This document shows positions 12,312 through 22,656 of a stretch of DNA of 31,800 bases, one piece after another. Position numbers and translations under genes: made by a program. How positions within the stretch are numbered: the first letter of the stretch is position 1; every line of letters starts with the position of its first letter. Below the pieces are notes generated by a model, which worked only from the letters and a program-made list of their open reading frames with translations, was not told the DNA's origin and made no database searches. The stretch is from Acanthamoeba castellanii str. Neff (lineage: Eukaryota; Discosea; Longamoebia; Acanthamoebidae): the NCBI RefSeq assembly GCF_000313135.1, contig NW_004457563.1:11166-42965 (forward strand), written 5' to 3'.

Positions 12312-15064
12312 TTAGCCGTGAACAACCTCGCTGGCGCCCTCCTGGGCCTCGGTGGCGGGGGCCGTGGCGTGGAGCTTGGCCTGGAGGAAGGGCTCGATGA
12401 AGAGCTCGAGCGCGGAGCACGGGTAGGCCAGGTCGAACTGCTTGAGCACGAGCGGGTGGACGACGCCGAACACGCCCACCTTCTGTCCGCGCCACACGAT
12501 GTCGGCCCGGCGGCCGGGGAAGAAGGCCGAGTCCTCCGACGGAACGATGTGGTAGCCCTCCGTCTTGTCGAACGGCACGCCCAGCACGAGCATCACGCGA
12601 TCGAGCAGACCGTGGATCACCTCGAAGCTCGACGACGTGTTGTAGAACGCGGCGGCCAGGTTGCGCTTGTTGCGCGCGCCGACGTCGACGGTGTCGTCCC
12701 TCACCAGCACGTCGGAGATCTCAAAGATCTTGATCGGCAGGGGCTGGTTCTTGTTGGCGCTGACTGACTTGAGCAGGCCGATGAGCAGGCTCGTGCGGCC
12801 CACCTCGAACTCCTGCGTGGCCGGGTTGGAGATGCACACCGCGCTGCCGTCGTCCTTGCGGTTCAGCATCACAAAGTTCTCCTTGGCCGAGCACTGCGTG
12901 TGGCGTGCGTGCGCGTGCGTGTGTCGTGCGGTAAGCGAGAGAGAATCACAAATGACAACAATACACGACACGGTCGAGGGGAGGGAGGGGGAGTACGAGA
13001 GAGAAGGTGAAGGCCTCGGAGTAGCCGGCGAAGGCGACCTCGCTGCGGAGGAGGTCGGTGAACTTGTTGAGGGGCTGCTGGCGCGCGACGGTGGGCGTGC
13101 GGGGCACGGTGAGGGTGAGGTTGTTGTAGCCGTAGGCGATGGCCACGTCCTCCATGATGTCACACGCGTGCAGGATGTCGCTTCGCGTGGGCGGCACCTT
13201 CACCACCACGTCCTTGTCGCCGTTGATCAGACGCGCGCTCAGGCCCATGCGCTTCAGAAGATCAGCCATCTGCCACCGCACACGCACACAAACACCCATC
13301 ATTCAATCAGTTGGTGCGTGTGTCTCGTGTGCGTGTGCGGTCGTGGTACCTGAGCGGGGGGCAGGTTGATGCCGATGGACTTGTTGATGTACTCCACGGC
13401 GGCGGTCTCCTCTCTCTGCGACATGTCCGGGTAGTCCACGGCCTGCCCGGCGGCGTCCACCACCTTCACGGCCTCCACCCTGGTGCGCGCGCACACAACA
13501 CGTCAGCTCATGTGTGCGTGTGCGTGTGCGGTTGTGCTGCGAGGGAGGACACGTACGTGAACTTGGAGCTGCAGTACTGGGAGAACATGGCGACGACGGT
13601 GTTGAGGACGATCTTGGCCTTGGTGAGATCGGTGGCGGTGACCTCGATGAGCACGTTGGTGGTGGTGAGCTTGATCTTGGAGTGGTCGCCGTTGATGATG
13701 GGCGGCAGCGAGAGGACCACGCCGTCGGCGTCCACCACCACGGGGTACACCGGCGAGTCCTTGATGATCGGCACGTAGAACCTCAGGTGGCTGTCCACCT
13801 GCCATTTGACCCACCACCGACCACGACACACACCGCGACGATCGATCAGCACACATGACACACGACACACGACACGCGCGGTGCACAGACGGGATTGGGG
13901 GGGGCGTACGGCGAGCTTCTGCATGAGCTGCTCGCCGTCGAAGGACTCGGTCATGTTGAGAGGCACGAAGGAGATGTCCTGCGGCTTGCGGGCCTCGTAC
14001 TTGAACGGACCCTTCACCGTGTCGAGATCGTGCGTGCCGATCGACACCAGCGAACGCTTCCTGCATTGCAGCAAAATACGTACGAAAATATATATCAGCC
14101 CACTATATTGGCCTATTGTCGTGGTCGTTGGTCGTGTGCCGCGTGTGGTGTAGGTGTTAACCTGCAGATGTTCTGGTGAAGCTTCTCCTGGAGGTCGATG
14201 AAGCTCTTGTACGAGGTGTCGGTGAAGGTCATGCCGCGCAGGACAGCGCCCACCACGAACGGTCGCACCTGGGCCACCTGCAGACACCTCGCCCACATCA
14301 GCACACCGCACACCGCACACCGCACACCGCACACCGCACACCGCACACCGCACACCGCACACCGCACACCGCACACCGCACACCGCACACCGCACACCGC
14401 ACACCGCACACCGATGCACGGGAGAACGCACGGTAGGCTCGACGGTGATCTGCTCCTTGGCGGGTGTGACGATGAAGTCGGGAGCCTCCTCCTTTCCGTT
14501 GAAGATGCGCAGAGCACGCGAGATGCCCTCCATGCACAGCAGGTCGTAGCTGTACGTTCAACAAAAAAAGTGAAGGGCAAGAGAGAAGGAGAGCCATTAC
14601 ATTCATGATTAATAACATTTGATAATATTTGCCGCTATGAGCCGCTACAGGCAAATTAAATTGTTGTAAAATAAATCGCAGTCGCCACTGCGCAGATTGA
14701 AAGCATACCGGTTGGCAGGAACGTCAATCTTGTAGATGACGTCCTCAGAGGCGTCTACGGTCTTGCCGAGCTCCTTTTCGATGAGCTCCTTCTCCGACGT
14801 CTAAAGCAACGTGACTGAGATTGAGGATCTGACTGCCGCATTGGGGGGGGGGCAAGTATCTCACTTACCACTTCATCGAGCTCAACGCCGAAACGGAAGC
14901 AAAGGTCATCGAACTCCTCCTCCGCTGTAAATGGAGGAAAATGAAGCCATAATAAGGGGGTGCCAAAAATTAAAGTAAAAAGTCCATGATGGGCCGGAGG
15001 ACGTGCTGTAAGTCTGGCCCAGCTGCTCGAAGAGCTCGTCCCTGTTAAGCGACACAGTCGGCAT
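12312..15064 (-). CDS. FARSB: Phenylalanyl-tRNA synthetase beta subunit, cytosolic
   Basis: Beta chain of the alpha2-beta2 enzyme that charges tRNA-Phe in the cytosol. Ten in-phase exons: 15064-15007, 14924-14869, 14800-14709, 14549-14432, 14277-14162, 14060-13910, 13798-13557, 13479-13350, 13269-12997, 12893-12312, giving 605 aa, close to the ~590 aa of animal FARSB. The N-terminus [16 protein letters not shown] and [18 protein letters not shown] match the eukaryotic/archaeal-type beta subunit. Also diagnostic are [33 protein letters not shown] (B3/B4 region), [19 protein letters not shown] and [11 protein letters not shown]. The YTEEEFDDL junction requires a GC donor for intron 1 (14925-15006). 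No mitochondrial presequence or anticodon-binding FDX domain is present, supporting the cytosolic form. Intron 4 carries the CACACCG heptamer array. Confidence 0.96.
14302..14413. repeat. (CACACCG)16 heptamer tandem array
   Basis: Sixteen perfect 7-bp units occupy most of intron 4 of the FARSB gene. On the sense strand the unit is CGGTGTG. Because 7 is not a multiple of 3, every frame stays open through the array, producing spurious long ORFs on both strands. Confidence 0.95.
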
Positions 15065-15567
15065 TGTGATGGAGTCTGGAAGGATTCGCCTTGCGCAAGC
15101 AAAGAAGACAAGAAAAACAGAAAAATAACTTTTCCCCTTGTCGTCTTGGGAAATAACCCAGAAGCCTCTTCACTGCTGTGCACTGGCTTGTGTTAACACA
15201 GCAAGTTGCATTCTTTCTCAAGCAGCTTTTGAGAACTGCACTAACCTCACCATGCCCACCTCCAGTCCTTCGCCAAATCAGCAGAGTGAACTCTATCGAT
15301 CACTCCTCGATTGTTGGAAGACAACCCCACTTTCTCTCCTGTGAGTTGAAGCGGGCACACTGCGGGTGGGAACGCACCAACCCCCAACCTTATCTTTGGA
15401 CAAAGGGCCAGCCACTCGCGCGTCGCCTTCATGTCGACGCTTTCTCTCTTTTGCCAAACCAAACTTTTATTGCTTGTCAGTGTTCCTCACTCGCGGCCAC
15501 GTCGCTCCACACTGCTCCTACTTGCTCGCGAGACACCGAAGAAGAAAGGAACAAGAAGAAGAAGAAG
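15065..15567. promoter_or_regulatory. Divergent intergenic between FARSB and DGAT2 genes
   Basis: This 503-bp region between two divergent start codons should contain both promoters and 5' leaders. The plus frame of the DGAT2 exon stays open from 15178 to 15568 but has no nearby ATG and no protein-like content. A purine-rich GAAGAAG run immediately precedes the DGAT2 start. No TATA box is evident. Confidence 0.4.
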
Positions 15568-17710
15568 ATGGAGACTGAAGAGGAAAAGATGAAGAAGCAG
15601 GAGGGGGAGGGAGCTGTGACGCAACACCCTCCCGGGCCGGGTAGAGGGGGCTGGCGGTGGTGGGCGAGTCTGGCGCTGCTGGAGGTGATCTCAGTGCTGC
15701 CGGCCGTGTGGGGCGTCTGGTGCACGGCCATCTTCCTCTTCCTCTTCCCCGTCACCCACGACAAACTCCTCGACACGGGCCTCATGCTGCTCGTGCTCCT
15801 CTCCTTCATCGCCTCCGCCGTCCGGCGCGACCCCCACGACCCCGCCAAGAAGGTCCTAATACACACCCGATATTTATTTGTTTTATTATTATTATTATTA
15901 TAAATTATTATTGCACTGTATTATTATTTTATTATTGAAATAGGAGTTAAACGTGTTGGGTCCGTGCAGTTGGTGTGGGCGGTGCTGGGCGTCCTCACGG
16001 CCTACCACGGGGCCACGGGTGCCCTCTTTCCCTTGTGGAGGTAACCACCATCACCGCTTTACTTTCGTTGTTCGTCTTTTTTTATTTAATTATTTATTTC
16101 AATAAAATTATAAATAAACGTATTTGTCCAGCCCGTCGTCGGTGGTCTACTTCCTGTGGCTGGCGACCGCGCTCTCTCCCTTCTTCGACCCCTCCCTGGT
16201 ACGCGCGCGCGTGCTGCGGCCCCTTCGTCCATTCACGACGGCTTCGTGGCTCACGCCATTAACCACCAACCACCATTGCAGGGGCGCCACACCCGGACCT
16301 GGTCAGCCTTCCAGCGGCTGCCCGTTTGGAATTGGATGGAACGTGACTACTTCCCCATCACCGTCACCCGGACCCAGGCACCTACCCCTTCCCTGTCGTT
16401 GTGCGTGCGTGCGTGCGTGCGTGCGTGTCGTGCGGTCGTGTCGTGTGCAAGAGCCCCCATGCATTATTAATCGAGACCTCTGCATCCACGCGCAGGAATT
16501 GGATCCATCGCGGCGGTACATCTTCGCCTACCACCCGCACGGTCTCTGGTGCGTGCCCTCTCGTCAGACAACACACGACACACGCACAACACACACATGA
16601 CACACGACTAAAGGGCGAATATTTGGGGGAGGGCAGGACGTGGGGCCTGTGGACGGCCCTCGTGTCAGAGCAGTTCCGGACCCTCTTCCCCTCCATCTCC
16701 TGGCGAAGTACCCCCCCCCCCTCTCCCTCTTTGTCGTTTTTTTCCTCTTTCTCTTTGCTTCATCTCTTTTTTCGTTCTTTGACGGCCGTGGTGGGCGCGT
16801 ACAGTTCTGGTGGCCACTCCGCTGCTGATGCTGCCCGGCGCCGGACACTTTATTCACTGGATCGGCGGCATCTCGGCCACGGCCGAGTCAGCCGGGTTCG
16901 TATCATTTCCATTGTTGCCGTTTTGCTCACAACACACACTCGCCGCACGCGCCACACACACGTGTGCGCAACACGCTGCTGATTCATTGCATTCCACACC
17001 TGTGTTCGCGCAGTGAAAGCATCAAGGCGGGGCACAGCATTGTCGTCATCCCGGGCGGACTCGCCGAGGCCATCCTCTCCTCGCCCACCGAACCCGCCAT
17101 CCTCCTCAAGGCCAGGTACCTCAAAACTAATAATAAAACTAATAATAATATAAACACAAGGAGGAAAATATTAAGTAATGTATTATTATTATTAGTATTA
17201 TTATACTAAATATTTAATTGTTGGGGAAACAAAAAGGCGGGGGTTCGTGCGGCTGGCCATCCAGAACGGGACGCCGTTGGTGCCCATGTACGGCTTCGGC
17301 GAGACGTCCCTCTTCTACCAGGTCTCCTTCTGGCGCGAGCATCGGCTGCGATGGTCGCGGCTGCTCGGCTTCCCCTTCACCATCTTCACCGGCATGCTGG
17401 GCAGCCCCGCGCCCGTACGCCACTCCCTCCCTCCACTCTCTCCCCTTTCCTCAACCGTGCTGTGTGTGCGGTGTGTGTGGTGGGCGTGTGTCGTGTGTCG
17501 TGTGCGGTGCGCATGTGCGGTGTGTCTCGTGCGTGTGCGCAGGTGAGCCATCCGGTGCATGTGGTGGTCGGGGCGCCCATCGAGGTGACCCAGAAGGCGG
17601 CGCCCACCGACGAGGAGGTTGCCCAGCTCCACGCCCACTACGAGGCCCAGCTCGTCGCCCTCTACGACGCCCACAAGCCCGCCCACGACGCCCCCCTCCA
17701 CATCTACTGA
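15568..17710 (+). CDS. DGAT2: DGAT2-family acyltransferase (diacyl-/monoacylglycerol acyltransferase)
   Basis: Likely ER-membrane enzyme that acylates diacyl- or monoacylglycerol with acyl-CoA, the last step of triacylglycerol synthesis. Ten exons in phase: 15568-15852, 15970-16040, 16132-16198, 16282-16377, 16496-16548, 16637-16707, 16805-16895, 17014-17115, 17237-17414, 17543-17710; 393 aa. A short charged N-terminus precedes hydrophobic segments at about 33-53 and 66-82, with two more at 96-141. The catalytic-type motif FAYHPHG falls at 183-189 (HPHG 186-189). Later family blocks are VVIPGGLAEAI, RRGFVRLAIQNGTPLVPMYG followed by FGE, and VVVGAPIEV. Intron 4 (16378-16495) starts with GC, and the exon 9 acceptor is an unusual AAAAAG. 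Substrate choice (DAG, MAG or wax alcohol) cannot be told from sequence alone. Confidence 0.93.
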
Positions 17711-18285
17711 TCTCCATCTTCCCCTCCCCCGCGCCTCTGTCGAACCAAACCACCTCCTGAACTCCAAACAGGCACCTCTCTTCCTCGCTTGTGTCGTGTC
17801 GTGTCGTTGGTCGTGTCGTTGGTCGTGTCGTTGGTCGTGTCGTGTGCCATGTGATGTGGTGTTTCTCTCGATCCACGCGTGGCCGCACGCAGAGCGTTTT
17901 TCTTTCTTCTTTTTCCATCACTGATGCCCAGAAGGGGTTGGCTCGGAGCGGTCAAAACTCGCAAGTTCGAGCTCAATTGAGCGCAGTTACCTTGCGATTC
18001 GAGCCCTGCGCAATCACCAAATTTGGTGATCCGTAGCTTCATCGCCACGCCCCTTCCCGCTACTCCCCAACAACCAACAAACAAACGACCAAACTAGCAC
18101 GCCCCCCTCCCCCCTTCACACTGAAGGAGAAACAACTTGCTTCAAACAAGCAGAGCTGTCATCAGCCCCCCCCCCCGCACTACTCTATCCCTCAGGACTG
18201 CTGCCCACTCTCTGACTCTCTACTCGCGCGTAGCGAGAACATCAACAAATCTTCTACACGTTCTACATCAAAATCAACACTGGAC
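17711..18285. other. Intergenic: repeat tail, palindrome cluster, leader
   Basis: This 575-bp gap between two plus-strand genes contains a TCGTTGGTCGTG-type repeat (17789-17847), two perfect palindromes (GCTCAATTGAGC at 17971-17982 and an 18-bp one at 18013-18030) with a 6-bp inverted repeat GCGCAG/CTGCGC between them (17981-18011), and C-rich leader sequence before ATG 18286. No gene was recognised. Confidence 0.6.
17789..17847. repeat. TCGTG / GTCGTTGG tandem repeat
   Basis: Imperfect units GTGTCGTTGGTC lie just downstream of the DGAT2-family stop codon. The same compound unit is found, inverted or direct, in introns at 5400-5440 and 28915-28955. Confidence 0.85.
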
Positions 18286-19096
18286 ATGGAGGGGGCGAAT
18301 GGGAACGGCCTTCAGTTCGGAGGAGACGACGAATCCTCCCCATTATCGTCGTCTCCCGCGTCCATCTCCTTCTCCGAGACGACGACGTCGTTCGAGACCT
18401 GCGCCGTGCCCAGCAGCCCCAGCGTTGGGCGGTGGTCGCCCTCCTCTTCGCCCACCTCCAGCAGCCCCACCACAACCGTCACCCTCACCACCTTCTCCCT
18501 CCTCGCCTCCTCCTCGTGCCCCTCCACACCCTCCTCGTCGTCGCCACCACGCCGCCGCTGCCCCCCGCCTCGAACTCTCAGCGCTGCCGCCACAGCCGCC
18601 GCGGTGCGTTCTCCTCCCGGCTGGCGTGTGTTGCGTTTTTCTCTTTGACTCACACCACGCACAACACGCACCACCGCACACACCGCACGCGCGACACGCG
18701 CGTTCAGGGTGATGAGGGGAGCCCGGATGACGAGGAGCGACGGAAACACCGGCAACACTACGGCGACGCCCTCACCCAGAAGCGCAGCCTCATCACCGCC
18801 GCCAAGCCACGGTGCATGTCCCTCCACACACACACACACACACACACACGCGCCACACGCGATGGAGTAAAACTGAAGCGCGTTGGTGGATCGTGATAGG
18901 ACGCGATCGCAGGACCGGTTGAGCGGTGAGTTCGCTGTCGACAAGGGGCGAACCGGGCGATTACGCGGCGCCTCGTTCGGCGCCGACTCGCGCGGCCTCA
19001 CACGCGACGACTCGCCCCAAGCTCCACCGTCTCCGCTATCGCTTTCATCTTCGGGCGATGTCGCCCTCATCCGCCACGAAGAGGTACATCCCTTGG

Positions 19097-19166
<70 letters not shown>

Positions 19167-20969
19167 TCTATGTGTGGTGCGCCGTCGTGTGTGCCGTGCT
19201 AAGCGGGGCGGTGCACACAGGTGTACATGGAGGGGTGGCTGAATAGGATCGGTGCCGATCGGCGATGGTTCGTTCTCACCGCCAACACGTTCGCCTACTT
19301 CCGCGACGAGGTACGTACCTTCACCCTGCGTGCATCGTGTCGTGTCGTGCCATGTCATGTGTGGCTCATGATATGTGTGTCGTGTCGTGCGTGTGTCGTG
19401 CGTGTGTCGTGCGTGTAGAACATGATGCGGGTGGAGACGCGCACGCGGATACATCGGGAGGACATCAAGCGGGTGACGCGATCGGTGGTAGCCGGCACCG
19501 AGCAGACGGTGCGCCGCACGTCGAACGCGCTCATGCGAATGGTCCGGACGCCCTCCCGCACCCGCAAGAAGGGCAGCGCCTTCTCCGACGCCTTCGGCTC
19601 CCCCGTCAGCAGCCCCGCACGGTAAATCCCCCCCTTCATTCCCACCGCACGAGTCACACAGGGAACACACGCACCACTCGACGCTACGTGGCACGACACG
19701 CACGGCACATAGCCACACGACACACGCTGAACAAGGCGTTGTGGGAGCAGGAACACAAAATCGCAGCAGTCGCCGACGACGGGCAGCGAAAAGAACCTCG
19801 GGTCGTTCCCGCCCAACTTCTACATCCTCACCTCCTGCGCACAGGTAACACACTACACGCAACACCGCACACACATCGCCGCACACGCACACGCGCGTGG
19901 GCTGAGTCGTGTTGGGTTCATCGTCCTGGACAGGAGCGCGTGATGGCGTTGATGGGCGAGGACTGCGTGGAGACGGCCTTGTGGATGCTGGCCCTGGGCG
20001 GCCTCGCCCAGCGCAACTTGTCCGTCCCGGCCGACTCGCCGCTCGACGAACAAGAGCAGGTACCCCGCCCGCCGCCCCTCTCACCGTGCCTGCCTGGTCG
20101 GTCGCTCAAGCGCGGTGTGTGTGTGTTGTGTGTGTCGTGTGTGTGTTGCGCAGAGGGAGCTGCTGCGGTACGTGCACCTGGAGGGGTACAAGGGGGGCAT
20201 ATTGAAGATGTCGCGCGAGGAGGAGTGGCACTATTGGCCCAAGGGCCTGGTCAAGTCTGACCGCGGCGTCGATCCACCCCTCACCTACTCCTGGGACGGC
20301 GAGTCATTCACCCCCGTCCTTCGGTACCGCACACGCACGCCACCGCACACGCACGCCACCGCACTCACGCTAACAACACACACACACACACACACACGCA
20401 CGCACAGGGCGAGGAGGAGGAGAGCTATGGGTGGGGCCGGTGGAACGGGGTGTGGATGGAGTGGCACGCGCCGGGCACGTCGTCGAGCGTGCCGGCGGTG
20501 CTGACCTACCAGTGGCACCCGGTGGCGCGCGAGTACCGCACGGAGCGGGCGGACGACAACTGGAAGTGGACGCGCCACTTCCTCGCCTCCACCTCGGGCC
20601 AGGGCGAATGGATCATGGAGGGCGAGATCCCCGAGGTCGTCGTCATGGTACTCACCGCACACACCGCACACGACACACACGACACGCACCCTAACATAGA
20701 GCGTGGGCGGTGGCTAGATGTTGCAAATGTTGGTGTATGCGCGAGATCGGCCGGAGATGTTGGCCGAGGCGCAGCGGCAGGAGCAGCGGCGCGAGGAGGC
20801 CATCATCCAGAGCCGGCTGCGGGACTTTGAGAGCACGACGACCGACTTCGAGGTGGAGCGTCTGCTGCAGCTGCGGAAGATGAGCCTCGAGAACCGGCGA
20901 CGCTTCATGAGCCGGTCCGACGGCGAGGCCGCACCGCCTCTCAACAACCCCGCCCAGCACGAACTGTAA
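18286..20969 (+). CDS. Protein with interrupted PH domain, unknown function
   Basis: Ten in-phase exons: 18286-18603, 18708-18811, 18900-19083, 19221-19310, 19419-19621, 19751-19844, 19934-20059, 20154-20315, 20408-20647, 20718-20969; 590 aa. Residues 1-200 are Ser/Pro/Thr-rich and probably disordered. A PH-like fold begins at about 203 (VYMEGWLNRIGADRRWFVL, then FAYFRDE), is interrupted by a basic insert (about 250-315, TRTRIHREDIKR and TPSRTRKKGS), resumes with NFYILTSCAQ, and closes on the C-terminal helix ETALWMLALGG, with the PH-invariant Trp at 348. A Trp-rich second domain (about 385-500; EEWHYWPKG, YGWGRWNGVWMEWH, DDNWKWTRHF) is not one I can name. The end (510-575) is a charged coiled-coil-like helix. 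The exon 8 donor is GTCC; the closer GTACC breaks frame. Likely membrane-linked signalling or scaffold role, inferred only from the PH fold. Confidence 0.78.
18826..18849. repeat. (CA)n microsatellite
   Basis: Short CA run in intron 2 of the PH-domain gene, C/A on the sense strand (the minority orientation here). Confidence 0.9.
19099..19165. repeat. (GT)n microsatellite, about 33 units
   Basis: Nearly pure GT array filling the first half of intron 3 of the PH-domain gene, starting 15 nt after the splice donor. It is G/T on the sense strand. Confidence 0.95.
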
Positions 20970-21010
20970 TTATTCCTGTTTTGACTTATGTGCCATCAGT
21001 TGAGCGCAAC

Positions 21011-21488
21011 ATGCAACGTAAGGGAGAAGAAGTTAAAGAATTGGGTGTCGGCACATGTTTATTTTCCACATATAGGGTACTGGACCGCTTCTGCCAGGAA
21101 ACAAGACACGGTATCAACGCCATAAGCTGCTTCCTCATTATTGTTGGGTGGCTACTAGTCACTGTGGATGGTATCTACTGGAAAGGAGGCACGCCAGGAG
21201 CCAAGTTTGTGTCTTGGCTCTACTCTTCTTGGGTGAAGCTCACGTGTGTGTGCTGGCCGTTGCGAATGTTGTTCTACCAGCCTCAGGTATGACCACTTAC
21301 AATCCAGCGCTGAGTGTGGTCCATCGGCGCAATTTTTTTGTAACTTTGCTCACCTTTGGATGGTTCGCGCCGAGGAGGATCAACCCAGACTGGCGATCGA
21401 CTTGTTCTCTGAGTTTCCTTCCTACCTCTCCAAGCTTTTCGCCCCGAGCGACGCACGATGCTTGCGCTTTTCCCACACATCAATTTGA
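21011..21488 (+). CDS. Possible small gene or gene remnant, unknown
   Basis: Doubtful. A two-exon model (21011-21243, 21281-21488) gives 146 aa. Exon A is open from ATG 21011 and contains a hydrophobic segment (INAISCFLIIVGWLLVTVDG) flanked by FCQETRHG and YWKGG. Exon B, in another frame, reads AECGPSAQFFCNFAHLWMV, then RAEEDQPRLAIDLFSEFPSY, and ends at TGA 21488. Joining them needs a 37-nt GTGTG-CAG intron (or the next CAG, 43 nt). Base composition is clearly lower in GC than neighbouring exons, so this may be a decayed gene, a recent acquisition, or leader sequence that happens to be open. No family recognised. Confidence 0.3.
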
Positions 21489-21613
21489 GAGCATCGGCAA
21501 GAAGCTCTTTTCTTGACCCTCTTCCATTATGCGGAATGCCCCACATTCCTGGCTTTTTCTTCTCCTCACTCCTGGCCACGCCCGACACGCCCGACCGGCG
21601 GCAATCTCCGGTC

Positions 21614-21619
21614 TATATA
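21614..21619 (+). promoter_or_regulatory. TATA box of the small secreted orphan gene
   Basis: TATATA within GTCTATATAGTGC lies 49 bp before ATG 21668, a plausible core-promoter distance allowing a short leader. It is the only convincing TATA element seen upstream of a gene in this window. Confidence 0.6.
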
Positions 21620-21667
21620 GTGCTCTGAGTTTCTTCTCTTTCTTGTGCACTCGGACACTACAACACC

Positions 21668-22373
21668 ATGACCCACACCCCGTACCTCACAGCACTGATG
21701 CTGGTGGCCATCACCATCATCGGGAATGCCTGCGTGAGTGCTGGATCTCAGCCGGCACGCACAGGCCACTTCTTCGCGGACACCTTTCTGAGCACCATCA
21801 ACGTGGAGTGCAGCCGTTGGGTGAGCGACACCGCATGTCTCGACTTCATGCTGGCGTTCCAGTGGCCTCTGAGCGTACCCAGCTCTCCTCCATTAGGCTT
21901 CACTTTCTCACACTATCTCACTGTCTCACCTCGTTCGTTTCTTATGTTTGCAGATTTTCCAGGTGCAGGGAGAGGTCACCTTCTTGACCAAGCCGAGCCT
22001 GCACTTGGCTGAAGGCGTATCCAGCTACGTGCTCTTCAACGTGAACAACACGGGCAACTGGAGTGGTAATTGCAGTCCTTTTCCCCAAAACCACAACACC
22101 CTGATCTAAACAACTTGCCTCCTCCACCTCGCAGTCAACATTGCCTACCGTCCGCCCAACAAGCCCGGCTTCTCTCTGGTGATCTCGCATGACGAAGAGA
22201 AGGGCGAGGAGGGAACTGCGATCGTGGAGAAGTCTGAGACCCTCTCGATGTCTCTGAGCCTGGAAGCGGAGCCGCTTCCCTGCCCTGGGTCTCCTCTCGG
22301 TTCAGAGTGCACCATGATGTACTTCCCCATTGTGCTCCGCTACACTGGGATGAATGATACTTTCTCAAAGTAG
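21668..22373 (+). CDS. Small secreted protein, unknown function
   Basis: Three in-phase exons (21668-21874, 21954-22065, 22135-22373) encode 185 aa. Residues 1-26 form a signal peptide (core LTALMLVAITIIGNACVSAG). The mature part looks like a compact beta-rich domain: FQVQGEVTFLTKPSLHLAEG, SYVLFNVNNTGNWS, then SLSLEAEPLPCPGSPLGSEC. It has five cysteines after the signal peptide (CSRW, CLDF, PCPG, ECTM region) and N-glycosylation sequons (NNTG, NWSV, NDTF), consistent with an extracellular or lysosomal protein. A TATA box lies upstream and AATAAA at 22378-22383 directly follows the stop. An MD-2-related-like or similar beta-sandwich lipid-binding fold is conceivable but not shown by any diagnostic motif. 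Confidence 0.82.
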
Positions 22374-22377
22374 AACG

Positions 22378-22383
22378 AATAAA
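22378..22383 (+). terminator. Polyadenylation signal AATAAA
   Basis: AATAAA begins 5 nt after the stop codon of the small secreted orphan gene. Confidence 0.6.
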
Positions 22384-22656
22384 ATTATGCCCTGTCAGCC
22401 TGACTGCAACAGGGTTCATCCACGTGGTCGTCAACTAAAAAAACTAAACTAAAAAAATAAATCCTGCATACTTCACGACGTGGAGCCAGCAACACGCGGC
22501 ACGAGTAACGCGAACCTAGAAGCTTGTTTCCACGCTGTCCTGGGTACTGTTTGCAACAGCGGAGACTATCCACTTTTTTAAAAAATATAAATAAATAAAG
22601 AATATTGGTATTATTTATATTTTTATTGTATTGTGTTTTGACCTCGCTCGGGACAG

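Noticed and set aside
14302..14413. CRISPR-like regular repeat
   Set aside because: Units are 7 bp with no spacers; it is a simple tandem repeat in an intron.
15178..15567. Upstream extension of the DGAT2-family first exon
   Set aside because: The frame is open but the content is not protein-like and the only upstream start is 390 nt away; the ATG at 15568 fits the family's N-terminus.
17990..18012. tRNA-like T-arm (GATTCGAGCCC)
   Set aside because: No matching acceptor, D or anticodon stems could be found around it; the local pairing is better described as an inverted repeat.
18312..20084. 590-codon open frame on the minus strand
   Set aside because: It runs antisense to the PH-domain gene, crosses its introns and a CA repeat, and has no domain logic; high GC makes long antisense frames common here.
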